From Bacteroidales bacterium (GTDB lineage Bacteria; Bacteroidota; Bacteroidia; Bacteroidales; F082), in NCBI GenBank assembly GCA_024681295.1, contig JAILBC010000090.1, forward strand, positions 1 to 46,776: a stretch of DNA of 46,776 nt. The letters run 5' to 3'. The position numbers and the translations under genes were made by a program. Below the pieces are notes generated by a model. That model saw nothing but the letters and a program-made list of their open reading frames with translations. It was not told where the DNA came from and searched no databases. Shown here piece by piece: positions 1-8,923 of the stretch (the first letter of the stretch is position 1; the number at the start of each line of letters is the position of its first letter).

Positions 1-2063
1 TCGCAGAAAACATGCTCTTCGAAGGCAAGGTCATCAACAGAAAAGGAAGCACGGAAGAAAAGAACACGGTTTCCGACTATCGTCAAATCGAAATGGATCG
101 TCAGATCTCCGTCCACGCCACGATGATGTACACCATCGTCAACGACAAGAAGATCAACATCCTTGATGCTCCCGGCTTCAGCGACTTCTCAGGTGATATC
201 ATTTCCTGCCTCAGCGCTGCTGACACAGCCGTCCTTACCGTCAACGCGCAAGCCGGTGTCGAAGCTACTACAGAAAACGCTTGGCGTCACACGGTGACCA
301 CCAACAAACCCGTGGTGTTCTTCCTGAACCAACTCGACCACAGCAATGCCAACTTTGACAATGCCATCCGCAACTTGAAGGAGTACTTCGGCGACAAGGT
401 CACCCCCATCCAGTATCCTGTGACCACGGGTGAAGACTTCAACGCAGTCATCGACCTCATCCTCATGAAGATGCTCGTCTTCAAGAACGGCAACGGCGCT
501 CCTGAGATCCAGGACATCCCTGCCGCCGAGATGGGCAAAGCCGAGGAGTTGCACAACAACCTCATCGAGCACGCCGCCGAAGGCGACGAGGCCCTCATGG
601 AGAAGTTCTTCGAGGAGATGACCCTCAGCGAAGAGGAGATGGAACAAGGCATCCGTTTGGGCATCATGAACCGCGACATGTTCCCGGTGCTCTGCGGCGC
701 CGCCAAACGCGGCATCGGCGTCTATCGTCTCTGCGAGTTCCTCCTCAACGCCTGCCCCTCACCCGCCGACCTTCCCGCCATCAAGGCTGAAAACGGCACC
801 GAGTTCCACAACAGCAACGAAGACCCCACCGCCCTGCAGATCTTCAAGGTGACCACCGAGCAAAACCTTGGCGACGTGGCCTGGATGCGCGTCTATGGCG
901 GCACCCTGAGCAAGAGCCAAGACCTGGTGAACCCCCGCACCGGCAACAAAGAGCGCATCTCGCAGCTCCTCATCTTCCGCGGCAAAAACCGTGAGGAAGT
1001 CGAAAAAGTCAACGCCGGCGACATCATCTGCACCATCAAGCTGAAAGACGGCCGCGTGGGTGACACCCTCGTCGATGCCAAGGTTGCCGAAGCTGCCTTC
1101 CCGCCCATCCCGTTCCCGGAACCCGTCTTCCAAATCGCCATCAAGGCCGCCAACTCACAGGAAGACGAGAAGTTGGGTGGCATCCTCAACGATATGCACA
1201 AGACCGACCCGACCGTCATCGCCGGCATGTCGCGTGAGCTCCGCCAGAACATCCTTCAGTGCCAGGGCGAATATCACCTCAACACCTTGAAGTGGTACTT
1301 CGACAACGTCCATAAGATCGCCGTCGAGTTCAGCACACCTAAGGTCCCGTACCGTGAGACCATCACCAAGTCCGCTAAAGCCGACTATCGTCACAAGAAA
1401 CAGTCTGGTGGTAGCGGTCAATTCGGTGAGGTGCACCTCTGGCTGGCTCCTTACTTCGAGGGTTACACCGATCCCGAGGAACTCGCCGTGCGTACCAAGG
1501 ACGAATACGAACTGCCTTGGGGTGGTAAGCTCATCTTCGCCAACTGCGTGGTTGGTGGTGCCATCGACGCCCGTTTCATGCCCGCCATCCTGAAGGGTAT
1601 CAACGAGCGCCTGGAGCAGGGTCCTCTGACCGGTTCCTACGCCCGCGACATCATCGTCTACGTTTACGATGGTAAGATGCACCCCGTTGACTCCAACGAA
1701 ATGGCCTTTAAGATTGCCGGCCGTATGGCTTTTTCAATGGCCTTCAAGAACGCTGGTCCCAAGATCATGGAACCCATCTACGACCTCGACGTGCGCATGC
1801 CCGCCGACCTCATGGGTGCTGTGATGACCGACCTTCAGGGCCGTCGTGGCATCGTGATGGGCATGGATAGCGACCATGGCTACCAGACCATCCACGCCAA
1901 GGTCCCGTTCGCCGAGATGGACCGTTACTCCACCACCCTCAGCTCACTCACTTCGGGCCGTGGCACCTTCACCATGAAGTATGCCGAATACGCCCAGGTT
2001 CCTGCCGACGTACAAAACCGTCTGCTCAAGGAATACGAAGAGAGCCAGAAAGAAGAAGAGTAA
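1..2063 (+). CDS. fusA: Elongation factor G paralogue (EF-G2 type), 5' truncated by window edge
   Basis: Translational GTPase-family protein acting on the ribosome in the cytoplasm. The frame is open from base 3 (A-E-N-M-L-F-E-G), matching the stretch just after the P-loop in EF-G, so the true start lies upstream of the window. Visible are switch II-like DAPGFSDF, G4-like NQLD, the domain IV motif SGGSGQFGEV and the domain IV/V motif SNEMAFKIAGRMAF. Compared with canonical EF-G, switch I RGITI is RQISV and the catalytic His of DTPGHVDF is Phe. From family knowledge, Bacteroides carry a second EF-G (EF-G2) reported to translocate without GTPase activity; this protein looks like that class rather than the housekeeping factor. 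The family call is firm; the paralogue assignment is inferred. A terminator follows 24 bases after the stop. Confidence 0.93.
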   Translation, partial: AENMLFEGKVINRKGSTEEKNTVSDYRQIEMDRQISVHATMMYTIVNDKKINILDAPGFSDFSGDIISCLSAADTAVLTVNAQAGVEATTENAWRHTVTTNKPVVFFLNQLDHSNANFDNAIRNLKEYFGDKVTPIQYPVTTGEDFNAVIDLILMKMLVFKNGNGAPEIQDIPAAEMGKAEELHNNLIEHAAEGDEALMEKFFEEMTLSEEEMEQGIRLGIMNRDMFPVLCGAAKRGIGVYRLCEFLLNACPSPADLPAIKAENGTEFHNSNEDPTALQIFKVTTEQNLGDVAWMRVYGGTLSKSQDLVNPRTGNKERISQLLIFRGKNREEVEKVNAGDIICTIKLKDGRVGDTLVDAKVAEAAFPPIPFPEPVFQIAIKAANSQEDEKLGGILNDMHKTDPTVIAGMSRELRQNILQCQGEYHLNTLKWYFDNVHKIAVEFSTPKVPYRETITKSAKADYRHKKQSGGSGQFGEVHLWLAPYFEGYTDPEELAVRTKDEYELPWGGKLIFANCVVGGAIDARFMPAILKGINERLEQGPLTGSYARDIIVYVYDGKMHPVDSNEMAFKIAGRMAFSMAFKNAGPKIMEPIYDLDVRMPADLMGAVMTDLQGRRGIVMGMDSDHGYQTIHAKVPFAEMDRYSTTLSSLTSGRGTFTMKYAEYAQVPADVQNRLLKEYEESQKEEE

Positions 2064-2087
2064 TCTTCTTAACAAGCAGAAGCAACG

Positions 2088-2118
2088 AAATCCCGTCAGC
2101 AATGGCGGGATTTTTTTG
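2088..2118 (+). terminator. Rho-independent terminator after the EF-G gene
   Basis: Perfect 8-bp stem AAATCCCG / CGGGATTT with a 10-base loop, running into a T tract. The T tract abuts the next promoter box at 2120. Confidence 0.85.
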
Positions 2119-2119
2119 T

Positions 2120-2127
2120 TATCTTTG
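2120..2127 (+). promoter_or_regulatory. Bacteroidota -7 box TATCTTTG
   Basis: Exact match to TAnnTTTG. Only four bases separate it from the ATG at 2132, so the transcript would be leaderless or nearly so. No clear -33 TTTG is seen, and the terminator T tract occupies that side. Confidence 0.6.
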
Positions 2128-2131
2128 CTCC

Positions 2132-3871
2132 ATGAAACATGAGAGGGTAATCGGACTTTTGTTTGTCGCCATCGTGCTAGCCGCGTGCCATCGTCCTGTA
2201 GAGACCGTATGTACAACATCTCAATCCCACAGGGAGTTGTCCTCCATCGACAGCCTGATTTGGACCCAGCCCGACAGTGCTTTGGCGATGCTGTTGGAGT
2301 TCGCCTCCGGTCCCGAGGCCGACAGCCTCGATGAGTTCAACGGGCATTATTGCCAAATGTTGGTCTCGGAGCTGTTGTACAAGAACGACTACGAGCAGAC
2401 CAACCGCGAAGACTTGTTGAAAGCGGTGGCCTATTTCGATACTGTCGACAACGCTTTTTTGGCTGCCCGGGCACATTACATTAATGGTGTAGGGTATTAC
2501 GAGCGCGACAGCGTGGTGGAGGCCTGCGAGGAATACTTGAAGGCGTTGGAGGTGATGGAAGAACAATACGGTGAAAAGGAGTTGGTGGGGCACAAGGGGC
2601 AATTCATGGCGTTGGCACACACCCATCTTTGTGTGCTATTCTCTGACCAGTACCTCCACGAGCAGGCCATTTATTTCGGGAAGAGGGCCTTGCCCTATTA
2701 CAATAATTACGACAATGGGGCATGGCGTGTCGCTTGGACACTGGAACAAATCGCAACGCATTATGATATGTCAGATCGGCTAGACAGTGCCTACTATTAC
2801 TATACCAAAGCGATGGAAACATTGCCCGGCCCAGATGGTCTCGGATATAGGGACATTTCCGCTCATAAGGCGTACCTACTATACAAGACGAGTCTTTCTG
2901 CCGAATTTCCGTTGGATCAGATGCAACATTTATTGAACCTATCGGAAAGCGAGAAAGAAAGAGTCGCGCGGAGTCTAACTATTGGGGAAATCTATTTCCA
3001 CGAACACAATCAAGATTCCGCACGGAAATATCTAGAATTCGTTTATGAGAAAGCATGTAACATGGAACCGAGGATACAAGCTGCTCGGTGGTTGGTAGAT
3101 ATTTATACCGTTCAGGGAGACTCCGCAAGGGCAAACCAAGCTGCGGTCTTCCTTTCTCAATTTGCCAACGCTGGTGAACAGCACGGAAAAACCAACGCCA
3201 CTGTAACAGAACTATACCATAAATATAGGCAATATTATTCTGATAAAGCAAACCAAACGAAGGCAAAAGCAACCAAAACACAGCTTGTTTTATTATTAGT
3301 AGTCTTGGCATCGGCATTACCCGTTCTATTCATGTATTATTGGCGTCTAAAAAAACACCAAAAACTAATGGATTCGAAATACTCCAAAGCTTTGGAGAAA
3401 GAGAAAAAGCAAAATCATATACTTATCAGGGAGAACCAAAAGTTATCCAGACACAAGCAAGTCGTTGATGGTCGCAGTAAACGTGACAGAACGGAATATG
3501 ACAGATTATTGGCCGAAGCCATTTGTTGCGACTTGCGACGGAGATTCACTGGGAAAGAGATACTAACCACCAACAAGGTGTCCTTATATTCTGAACTAGC
3601 CATCACCCAAAAGCAACAAAGACAGCTTGCCGAGGCCATTGAAAGGCATTGCCCAGGGTTTGCGACTCATCTTGCCTTATGTTATCCAGAGTTGAGACCC
3701 CGAGACATTACATTTTGCGAACTTATATTAATTGGTCTGTCTGAAAAAGAGATATCCATTTTGACACAAATAGACTATTCGAACAATTGGAGGAGGTCCC
3801 AAAAAATCAAGAAAATGATGGAGACCTCGGATATAAGATTGTTTTTGATCGATATGTTCTTTGTTCTATGA
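2132..3871 (+). CDS. TPR lipoprotein/membrane regulator with C-terminal HTH-like region
   Basis: 579 aa. The ATG at 2132 gives a lipoprotein signal ending LAAC; an upstream in-frame ATG at 2102 lies inside the terminator and is rejected. Residues about 30-370 are helical and TPR-like, with pairs such as AYYYYTKAME. One membrane helix lies near 384-405 (LVLLLVVLASALPVLF), then a charged coiled coil at about 410-455, then a C-terminal region near 520-579 whose GLSEKEISILTQ segment resembles a LuxR-type helix-turn-helix. This arrangement is known in Bacteroidota as a membrane-spanning TPR protein with a cytoplasmic DNA-binding-like end, suggesting signalling from periplasm to transcription; the ligand and target are unknown. 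Base composition changes inside the gene: the 5' third is GC-richer, while bases from about 2760 on are AT-rich. Confidence 0.72.
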   Translation: MKHERVIGLLFVAIVLAACHRPVETVCTTSQSHRELSSIDSLIWTQPDSALAMLLEFASGPEADSLDEFNGHYCQMLVSELLYKNDYEQTNREDLLKAVAYFDTVDNAFLAARAHYINGVGYYERDSVVEACEEYLKALEVMEEQYGEKELVGHKGQFMALAHTHLCVLFSDQYLHEQAIYFGKRALPYYNNYDNGAWRVAWTLEQIATHYDMSDRLDSAYYYYTKAMETLPGPDGLGYRDISAHKAYLLYKTSLSAEFPLDQMQHLLNLSESEKERVARSLTIGEIYFHEHNQDSARKYLEFVYEKACNMEPRIQAARWLVDIYTVQGDSARANQAAVFLSQFANAGEQHGKTNATVTELYHKYRQYYSDKANQTKAKATKTQLVLLLVVLASALPVLFMYYWRLKKHQKLMDSKYSKALEKEKKQNHILIRENQKLSRHKQVVDGRSKRDRTEYDRLLAEAICCDLRRRFTGKEILTTNKVSLYSELAITQKQQRQLAEAIERHCPGFATHLALCYPELRPRDITFCELILIGLSEKEISILTQIDYSNNWRRSQKIKKMMETSDIRLFLIDMFFVL

Positions 3872-3962
3872 TACCATTGATTATCAATTATTTATCATAA
3901 AAAACGCAATAAAACGCAATAAAGGAAAGCCAATAATCAAGTTTTGATTTGATACATGATTC

Positions 3963-3970
3963 TAAATTTG
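3963..3970 (+). promoter_or_regulatory. -7 box TAAATTTG upstream of the DUF3244 gene
   Basis: Matches TAnnTTTG. TTTG at 3943-3946 lies 16 bases upstream, closer than the usual 19-21. The predicted transcript starts about 25 bases before the GTG at 3999 and could cover the genes to 8821. Confidence 0.5.
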
Positions 3971-3998
3971 CAAGCACTAAACCAATTTTAGAATTGCC

Positions 3999-4376
3999 GT
4001 GCAAAAAAACTTGATCAAACGAAAAGTAATCATGCTATTATTGATTACGATGACAGTATGCTGTAACGCAACAACAGTCTTGCTTTCCGACAAGCATAGC
4101 GACATTCAAATCAAACACACGACAGTCCAGGGAGTGCCCAAAGACTCTTCCATCCAAGCCACCATTGATGGCCACACCCTTACTGTGGTCTTCTTGGAGA
4201 ACCTTGGCCAAGTCCAAATTCAAGTAGAAACTGCCCTTGGCGGTGACACGCAGTACCAATCCACCCCAACGCCCAACGGCGTAATCTTCAACATCACCAA
4301 CACCGGAAGCTACATCGTAACTTTCACCTTGCCCAATGGTGACGAATACTATGGTGAGTTTGAGGTGAGCGATTGA
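3999..4376 (+). CDS. Small exported DUF3244-family protein
   Basis: 125 aa with a GTG start at 3999. That start gives a basic n-region (KNLIKRK) before the hydrophobic core LLLITMTVCC, a proper signal peptide; the internal ATG at 4032 would lose the charges. The mature part has the DUF3244 pattern seen in Bacteroidota: a short beta-sandwich with IDGHTLTVVFLENLGQVQIQV and the closing GSYIVTFTLPNGDEYYGEFE. Function is unknown; such proteins are small periplasmic or surface proteins often next to other exported proteins. Here a lipoprotein gene starts 36 bases downstream, so the two may be co-transcribed. Confidence 0.75.
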   Translation: MQKNLIKRKVIMLLLITMTVCCNATTVLLSDKHSDIQIKHTTVQGVPKDSSIQATIDGHTLTVVFLENLGQVQIQVETALGGDTQYQSTPTPNGVIFNITNTGSYIVTFTLPNGDEYYGEFEVSD

Positions 4377-4412
4377 TAATATTCTTAATATAAATCTTTA
4401 AACATTAACACT

Positions 4413-5408
4413 ATGAAAAAAATCTTTATCTTTGGAGTCGTAATGCTCACTGCTATGACTCTCGCTTTGGTCTCTTGTAAAAAAGACGAAACCTCCGTCA
4501 ATGCAACTACAAACGTCTCTTCCAAGTCGTTCTATCAACCGCCACAGGTGGATGACATGAACGCCTATTTGAAAGCGTTCAAGCAAAAAATGCAAACACG
4601 AGGAAACAACGAAACCATGGATCTGGACGAGGCCGCATGGCATCTTTCAAGTGTGGCCAACTATGATTTCGGGGATGTTGTCAATGATTACGCCAACTTC
4701 CATTACGATACTCTGTATTATAACATCAATGTAGTGGATGGCAAGGTGAACGTTTCCGACCTGAACGCACTCTATACCGTTGCGGCAAGTGACATTGAAT
4801 CAACCTTTGAAAACCTGGATTTGGACAACAAGCACATTCGTTTCATTGGTGCTAAGATCTCAGGAGATGGCTCGGTAATCATGTCAATCCTTGTCACCTA
4901 TGATTGGATAGATCATCAGTGGTATTTCAATGACCCGTTTACATTATATAATGTGTTGACTCAATATTATGGCGAGGATACTATCTATTATTTAAATGAT
5001 AATTTCCCAATCGCATTGGTAAGGACATTGAATGACTTAACAGGACATCTTGAAACCGTTGAGTCATCTTCCTATTATGTTGAAGACAGAATGGATTCTT
5101 TGATGTATTACGATTACATTGACCCATATGTTGGATACCATGAAATAAATTATTATGATTCCAGGATATTTGTCGACATAAACCCTGGTAATATTATGCC
5201 CTTTGAAAAATTGCTCTATTACACTGACTCGTATGCGGATTTAGGGATGGGGCTTCTAGGAGTTAATCAAGGCATAATTGATTGGAGCCTTTCGGATTAT
5301 CGTCATGATTCGTATGGCCATACCTATAATACATACCATGTGCCTTATGTCAACATCGGTAGGTTATGCACACCTCAACCCGGTCAACCCGGTCATAATG
5401 ATGATTAA
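4413..5408 (+). CDS. Hypothetical lipoprotein
   Basis: 331 aa. Signal MKKIFIFGVVMLTAMTLALVS followed by Cys with Lys-Lys-Asp after it: a type II lipoprotein signal. The mature protein is acidic and rich in Tyr and Asp, with no motif I recognise; residues about 60-190 alternate hydrophobic and polar positions and look beta-rich. It is the first of four closely spaced genes (next ATG 8 bases after the stop) encoding a T9SS-sorted PKD protein, another lipoprotein and an outer-membrane barrel, so a surface-assembly role is plausible but not shown. The C-terminus has a small Pro/Gly-rich tail. Confidence 0.65.
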   Translation: MKKIFIFGVVMLTAMTLALVSCKKDETSVNATTNVSSKSFYQPPQVDDMNAYLKAFKQKMQTRGNNETMDLDEAAWHLSSVANYDFGDVVNDYANFHYDTLYYNINVVDGKVNVSDLNALYTVAASDIESTFENLDLDNKHIRFIGAKISGDGSVIMSILVTYDWIDHQWYFNDPFTLYNVLTQYYGEDTIYYLNDNFPIALVRTLNDLTGHLETVESSSYYVEDRMDSLMYYDYIDPYVGYHEINYYDSRIFVDINPGNIMPFEKLLYYTDSYADLGMGLLGVNQGIIDWSLSDYRHDSYGHTYNTYHVPYVNIGRLCTPQPGQPGHNDD

Positions 5409-5416
5409 TATTGACA

Positions 5417-7321
5417 ATGGGTTGCAAACCGTTACTGATATTGATGCTTCTCGCGGTGCCGGGCTTACTGCAAGCCCAGCACCGCAACCCCATTGACCGT
5501 CAGGGCAACTGTATTGACCTGACGGATTTAAGCGCGCCTTACATCCATTGCACTTACGGTTCCTTCAGTTTCCCTTACGCCATCAATGGCATTGCTCCAG
5601 GCCGTCACACAGTAATCACGCAACAGGCTATTGATTCCATTACCTGTAGTTACCAATGCGTGCTCCATCTCAATAAAATCCCACCCGGTGAAACGTATTC
5701 CGTCAAACTAGGTGATTCCATTGGTCGTGCAAAGGCAGAAAGCATTACCGTGGATGTCACCGTTGACACGAACTTTTTCGACTTGCTCGTCATGAAATAC
5801 GCTTGTGTTATGGAACAGCCTTTTCATGTACCCGAACAGCAGCCTCGGTTCAGGTTTGAAATACTCGATTCTTTCGGCGACCTCATCAATCCGGATTGTC
5901 TTTCCGCCGACTTTGTCGCTAGCGATTCCTTAGACTGGAATGGCGCTTTCTACCCTCCTTCAGGTACTATAGTTAAATGGAAAGACTGGACCAATGTGGG
6001 TTTTGACGTATCGGGGTTTCATGGTGATACAATACAAGTGCGTTTGACAACTTTTGATTGTGTTCTTGGTGCTCATTTTGGATATGCCTACTTTCTGTTG
6101 ACCTGTGGCCAGAAACGCATTATCACTGAAGTTTGTGGGGATGCCGAACATTATTCGTTTTCCGCCCCGAGTGGGTTCAACTACGAGTGGTTCTGGCTTG
6201 ACGATCCGGAACATGTCATTTCACAAGACCAAAGCGTGCGTGTTCCAGCAGGGGGAACAAGGCAATTGGGCTGCCACGTCACCTTCACCGAGAACCCCTC
6301 CTGCGGGTTCGATCTCTTCACCGACACCAAACTTCGTTTCCCCCTGTCGGGATGCAGCATCGCCGAGAACCCCTGCCCGAACGTGTTCCACTTCGTCAAC
6401 GAAAGCCTGGTCTCCAACGACGGCATCCACCCCGACGGAACCGGAGACCAGTGCGATGACGCGTTTTGGGATTTCGGCGACGGACAGGTGTCCTATGACT
6501 TCAACCCCACGCATACCTATTCGGCTGGGGGCGACTACACCGTAACCATGGTGGCGGGGCTGAACGATTTCGCTTGCACCGATACCTCCTTCCTTAAAAT
6601 CCATGTGCCGGAGAACACCCTGATCGACACCGTCACCTGCGACTCCTTCCCTCTGGGGGACGACGTCTATTGGGAAAGCGGCGTGTACCACAAGGTCTTT
6701 ACGACCGCCTCGGGGTGCGACAGCCTGGTGACACTCAACCTGGACGCCAACTATCCACCGGACTTCAGCCTTCAAGGGGACCACTGGCCCATCGGGGGCA
6801 CCGAGCTGGCATGGACGCAATACAACTACCGTATCGCTTTCGACAACCCCTACTGTTCGGTCGACTCCATCGAATGGAGCATCGGCTGCCCCACCATGCT
6901 GGCCATCCCCTCCGACGACGGCCTTTCATGCGACCTGAGGATCTTCTCCTTTCTCCCGGCCAACGACTCAGTGCCACTGCATGCCGTCGCACACAACCGA
7001 TGCGGCACGGAGGAGCGCACCGTCTGGATACACACCTCCTATTACGGCGTCGACGACCACGACGCAGCACCGCCCGTCGTTGAGGTGTCCCCCAACCCCA
7101 CGCCGGGAGTGCTGAACATCCGGATGAAGGGACTGGCGGGTGAAACGCATATCGAACTGTACGACGCACGCGGAACGCTGCTGGACAAGCGGTCGCAACA
7201 CAACAGGTCGGATGACGAGAACACGGCCTACGACGTCTCGCGGCACCCCGAGGGACTCTACCTGCTTCGGGTGACAAGCGGCATGAGGTCGGTAGCGAAA
7301 AGATTCCTGGTTAGAAAATGA
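5417..7321 (+). CDS. Secreted PKD-domain protein with T9SS type A sorting tail
   Basis: 634 aa. The ATG at 5417 gives a signal peptide ending LLQAQ; the frame stays open to a TTG at 5411, which is less likely. A PKD domain lies near residues 345-395 (WDFGDGQ, then HTYSAGGDYTVTMVAG), followed by the Bacteroidota repeat pattern SGCDSLVTLNL. The last 75 residues form a T9SS sorting domain: SPNPTPGVLNI, then IELYDARG and GLYLLRV with a basic end. Such proteins cross the outer membrane by the Por system and are attached to the surface or released. The 5' part is of average composition, but from about base 6220 the gene becomes strongly GC-rich, suggesting recombination within the gene. It overlaps the next gene by ATGA. 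Confidence 0.8.
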   Translation: MGCKPLLILMLLAVPGLLQAQHRNPIDRQGNCIDLTDLSAPYIHCTYGSFSFPYAINGIAPGRHTVITQQAIDSITCSYQCVLHLNKIPPGETYSVKLGDSIGRAKAESITVDVTVDTNFFDLLVMKYACVMEQPFHVPEQQPRFRFEILDSFGDLINPDCLSADFVASDSLDWNGAFYPPSGTIVKWKDWTNVGFDVSGFHGDTIQVRLTTFDCVLGAHFGYAYFLLTCGQKRIITEVCGDAEHYSFSAPSGFNYEWFWLDDPEHVISQDQSVRVPAGGTRQLGCHVTFTENPSCGFDLFTDTKLRFPLSGCSIAENPCPNVFHFVNESLVSNDGIHPDGTGDQCDDAFWDFGDGQVSYDFNPTHTYSAGGDYTVTMVAGLNDFACTDTSFLKIHVPENTLIDTVTCDSFPLGDDVYWESGVYHKVFTTASGCDSLVTLNLDANYPPDFSLQGDHWPIGGTELAWTQYNYRIAFDNPYCSVDSIEWSIGCPTMLAIPSDDGLSCDLRIFSFLPANDSVPLHAVAHNRCGTEERTVWIHTSYYGVDDHDAAPPVVEVSPNPTPGVLNIRMKGLAGETHIELYDARGTLLDKRSQHNRSDDENTAYDVSRHPEGLYLLRVTSGMRSVAKRFLVRK

Positions 7322-7944
7322 AAAGAACCCAAGGAATATTGTCCCTCGGCGTTTTGCTTCTTGCGCTTCTCCCTTCCTGCTTGAAGGAGGCCAACGAGAC
7401 CATTTTGGTCCACGACCCACAGGTCATCCCCTTCATCACCGACGAAAGGTGGCCTGAAGAGCTGCTCGAGCTGTTCGGAGAGGACCACGTCCATTTCGGC
7501 GACACCCCGCCCCGGCTCGATTGCGGCTTCGTCTCCAACCACCAGTATGACACCACCAACCTGCCGCCGGGACTGTCGCCCGAGATCGGCAGCGTGACGC
7601 CCGTCCTGCACTACCACAGGTTCCGCAACCCCTACCTGCAGATCTGCGAGTACCGGACCATGAACTCCGCCGAGGGCGTCACACACGTCATCGACACCGC
7701 CTTCGTCACCGGACACGACAACCTGTTCACCGTCTACTGCCTCGAAAAGTGGTCCACCGACGGCGGACCCACCCTCGCGGTGGTCATGTCGGGAGAACTC
7801 ACCGGAAAGGGCGTCGCCGACTTCCGATACGGATACCAGATCGTCGGCTATGCCGACGAAAACGTCCCGCCAAACGTCTATCCCGTCAACAGCGTCTTCG
7901 TCTTCGTCGACCCGGACAGCCTGTCGAATTATTGCAATTGGTAG
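7318..7944 (+). CDS. Hypothetical lipoprotein
   Basis: 208 aa, starting in an ATGA overlap with the PKD gene, which implies translational coupling. The signal MKRTQGILSLGVLLLALLPS ends at a Cys, a type II signal peptide. The mature part contains DTAFVTGHDNLFTVYCLE and TLAVVMSGELTGKGVADFRYGYQ, which look like beta strands; no known family is recognised. Strongly GC-rich, like the end of the preceding gene and the following gene. Given its coupling to a T9SS substrate and a barrel protein, it may be an accessory lipoprotein of that surface system; this is inference. Confidence 0.65.
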   Translation: MKRTQGILSLGVLLLALLPSCLKEANETILVHDPQVIPFITDERWPEELLELFGEDHVHFGDTPPRLDCGFVSNHQYDTTNLPPGLSPEIGSVTPVLHYHRFRNPYLQICEYRTMNSAEGVTHVIDTAFVTGHDNLFTVYCLEKWSTDGGPTLAVVMSGELTGKGVADFRYGYQIVGYADENVPPNVYPVNSVFVFVDPDSLSNYCNW

Positions 7945-7948
7945 AACG

Positions 7949-8821
7949 ATGCGTGTCATGGCTATCAGGGTACACTTCTTGGCGACAGCCTTCTTCTGCC
8001 TCCTCGCACTGTCGGACTTGCAGGCGCAACGCTTTCGCCCAAAACTGCGCGAAACCAACCGCATCGCCTACCGCTCCTCCAAGGTGTACGTCGGCATCGG
8101 CGCCGGACTGGACGCCGCCTTCATGAGCCACTCCGACCTCCACTCCCAGCGGCACAGGATCCGACTGGCGGGCAACGCCTCGCTCTCACTCGAGTGGCTG
8201 GCCTTCGACTTCCTCTCGATAGGGGCAGACCTCTCCTTCGACAGGCGGAACGCCCGCATCGAGTTCAACACGCCCTACCTCACCAGCTTCTCCTCCGTCG
8301 CCGTCACCAACATCGCCTACACCCTGTCCGCGGACGGACTGGAGTTCAGCATGCCTCTCTCCTGGTATCTCGGAGGCCACCCCAACCGCTCGGGGCCCGC
8401 CTTCCGTTGCTTCGCCTTCGCCGGACCCGCCTGCTTCATCCCACTCGGCGGCTCGCTGGAATGGACCAGGACGCACCTCGACGACAACCTGGTGATCGGT
8501 TCCTTCCAGATGCCCCTCTCCACCGCCTCCTTCAGCACCTTCGACTACGGCGTCTGGGGCGGCTTGGGCGTCGCTTGCAGGATCAACACACCGCACTACT
8601 TCTGCCTGGTCAAGGGGGCCTTGTCGGCCTATTACGGAATCCCCGACACCTTCTCTCAGGCCGAAAGGAATCTCAAAGCCCACTTCTACGGCCTGGGGGA
8701 CATCCAGCACGAAACCCTCGGCGCTCGACACTGCTGGCAAGCCAAGTTCTCGCTCCACATACTCCTCCCCTTGAGAAAAACCAACCATGGCGCTTGCCAT
8801 ATCAACAACGGAGGGATTTAG
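7949..8821 (+). CDS. Outer-membrane beta-barrel protein
   Basis: 290 aa. The ATG at 7949 (or 7958, two codons into an alternative reading of the signal) gives a signal peptide ending LSDLQAQ; the frame continues upstream into the previous gene. The mature part shows amphipathic strands with aromatic girdles: VYVGIGAGLDAAF, LSLEWLAFDFLSIGADLSF, GFAGPACFIPLG-like segments and YGVWGGLGVAC. The closing segment WQAKFSLHILLPL resembles a last barrel strand. Length and pattern fit an OmpA-like or PorT-like small barrel. It sits four bases after the lipoprotein gene and ends the 3999-8821 gene run. Composition is GC-rich. Confidence 0.68.
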   Translation: MRVMAIRVHFLATAFFCLLALSDLQAQRFRPKLRETNRIAYRSSKVYVGIGAGLDAAFMSHSDLHSQRHRIRLAGNASLSLEWLAFDFLSIGADLSFDRRNARIEFNTPYLTSFSSVAVTNIAYTLSADGLEFSMPLSWYLGGHPNRSGPAFRCFAFAGPACFIPLGGSLEWTRTHLDDNLVIGSFQMPLSTASFSTFDYGVWGGLGVACRINTPHYFCLVKGALSAYYGIPDTFSQAERNLKAHFYGLGDIQHETLGARHCWQAKFSLHILLPLRKTNHGACHINNGGI

Positions 8822-8882
8822 AATCCTTCCTATTGTAGTCATTTATTAATTGAATTTAATAAACACAATACCATTAATGTGT

Positions 8883-8890
8883 TATCTTTG
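8883..8890 (+). promoter_or_regulatory. -7 box TATCTTTG
   Basis: Exact TAnnTTTG match 33 bases before the ATG at 8924. It lies within the in-frame upstream extension starting at 8879, which argues for the start at 8924. Confidence 0.65.
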
Positions 8891-8923
8891 CGGTCAAGAA
8901 ACTTTTTTAAAGCATTGACCGCT

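Noticed and set aside
3901-3925. Direct repeat AAAACGCAAT x2 before the DUF3244 gene as an operator
   Set aside because: Only two short AT-rich copies, no symmetry and no link to the promoter box 40 bases away.
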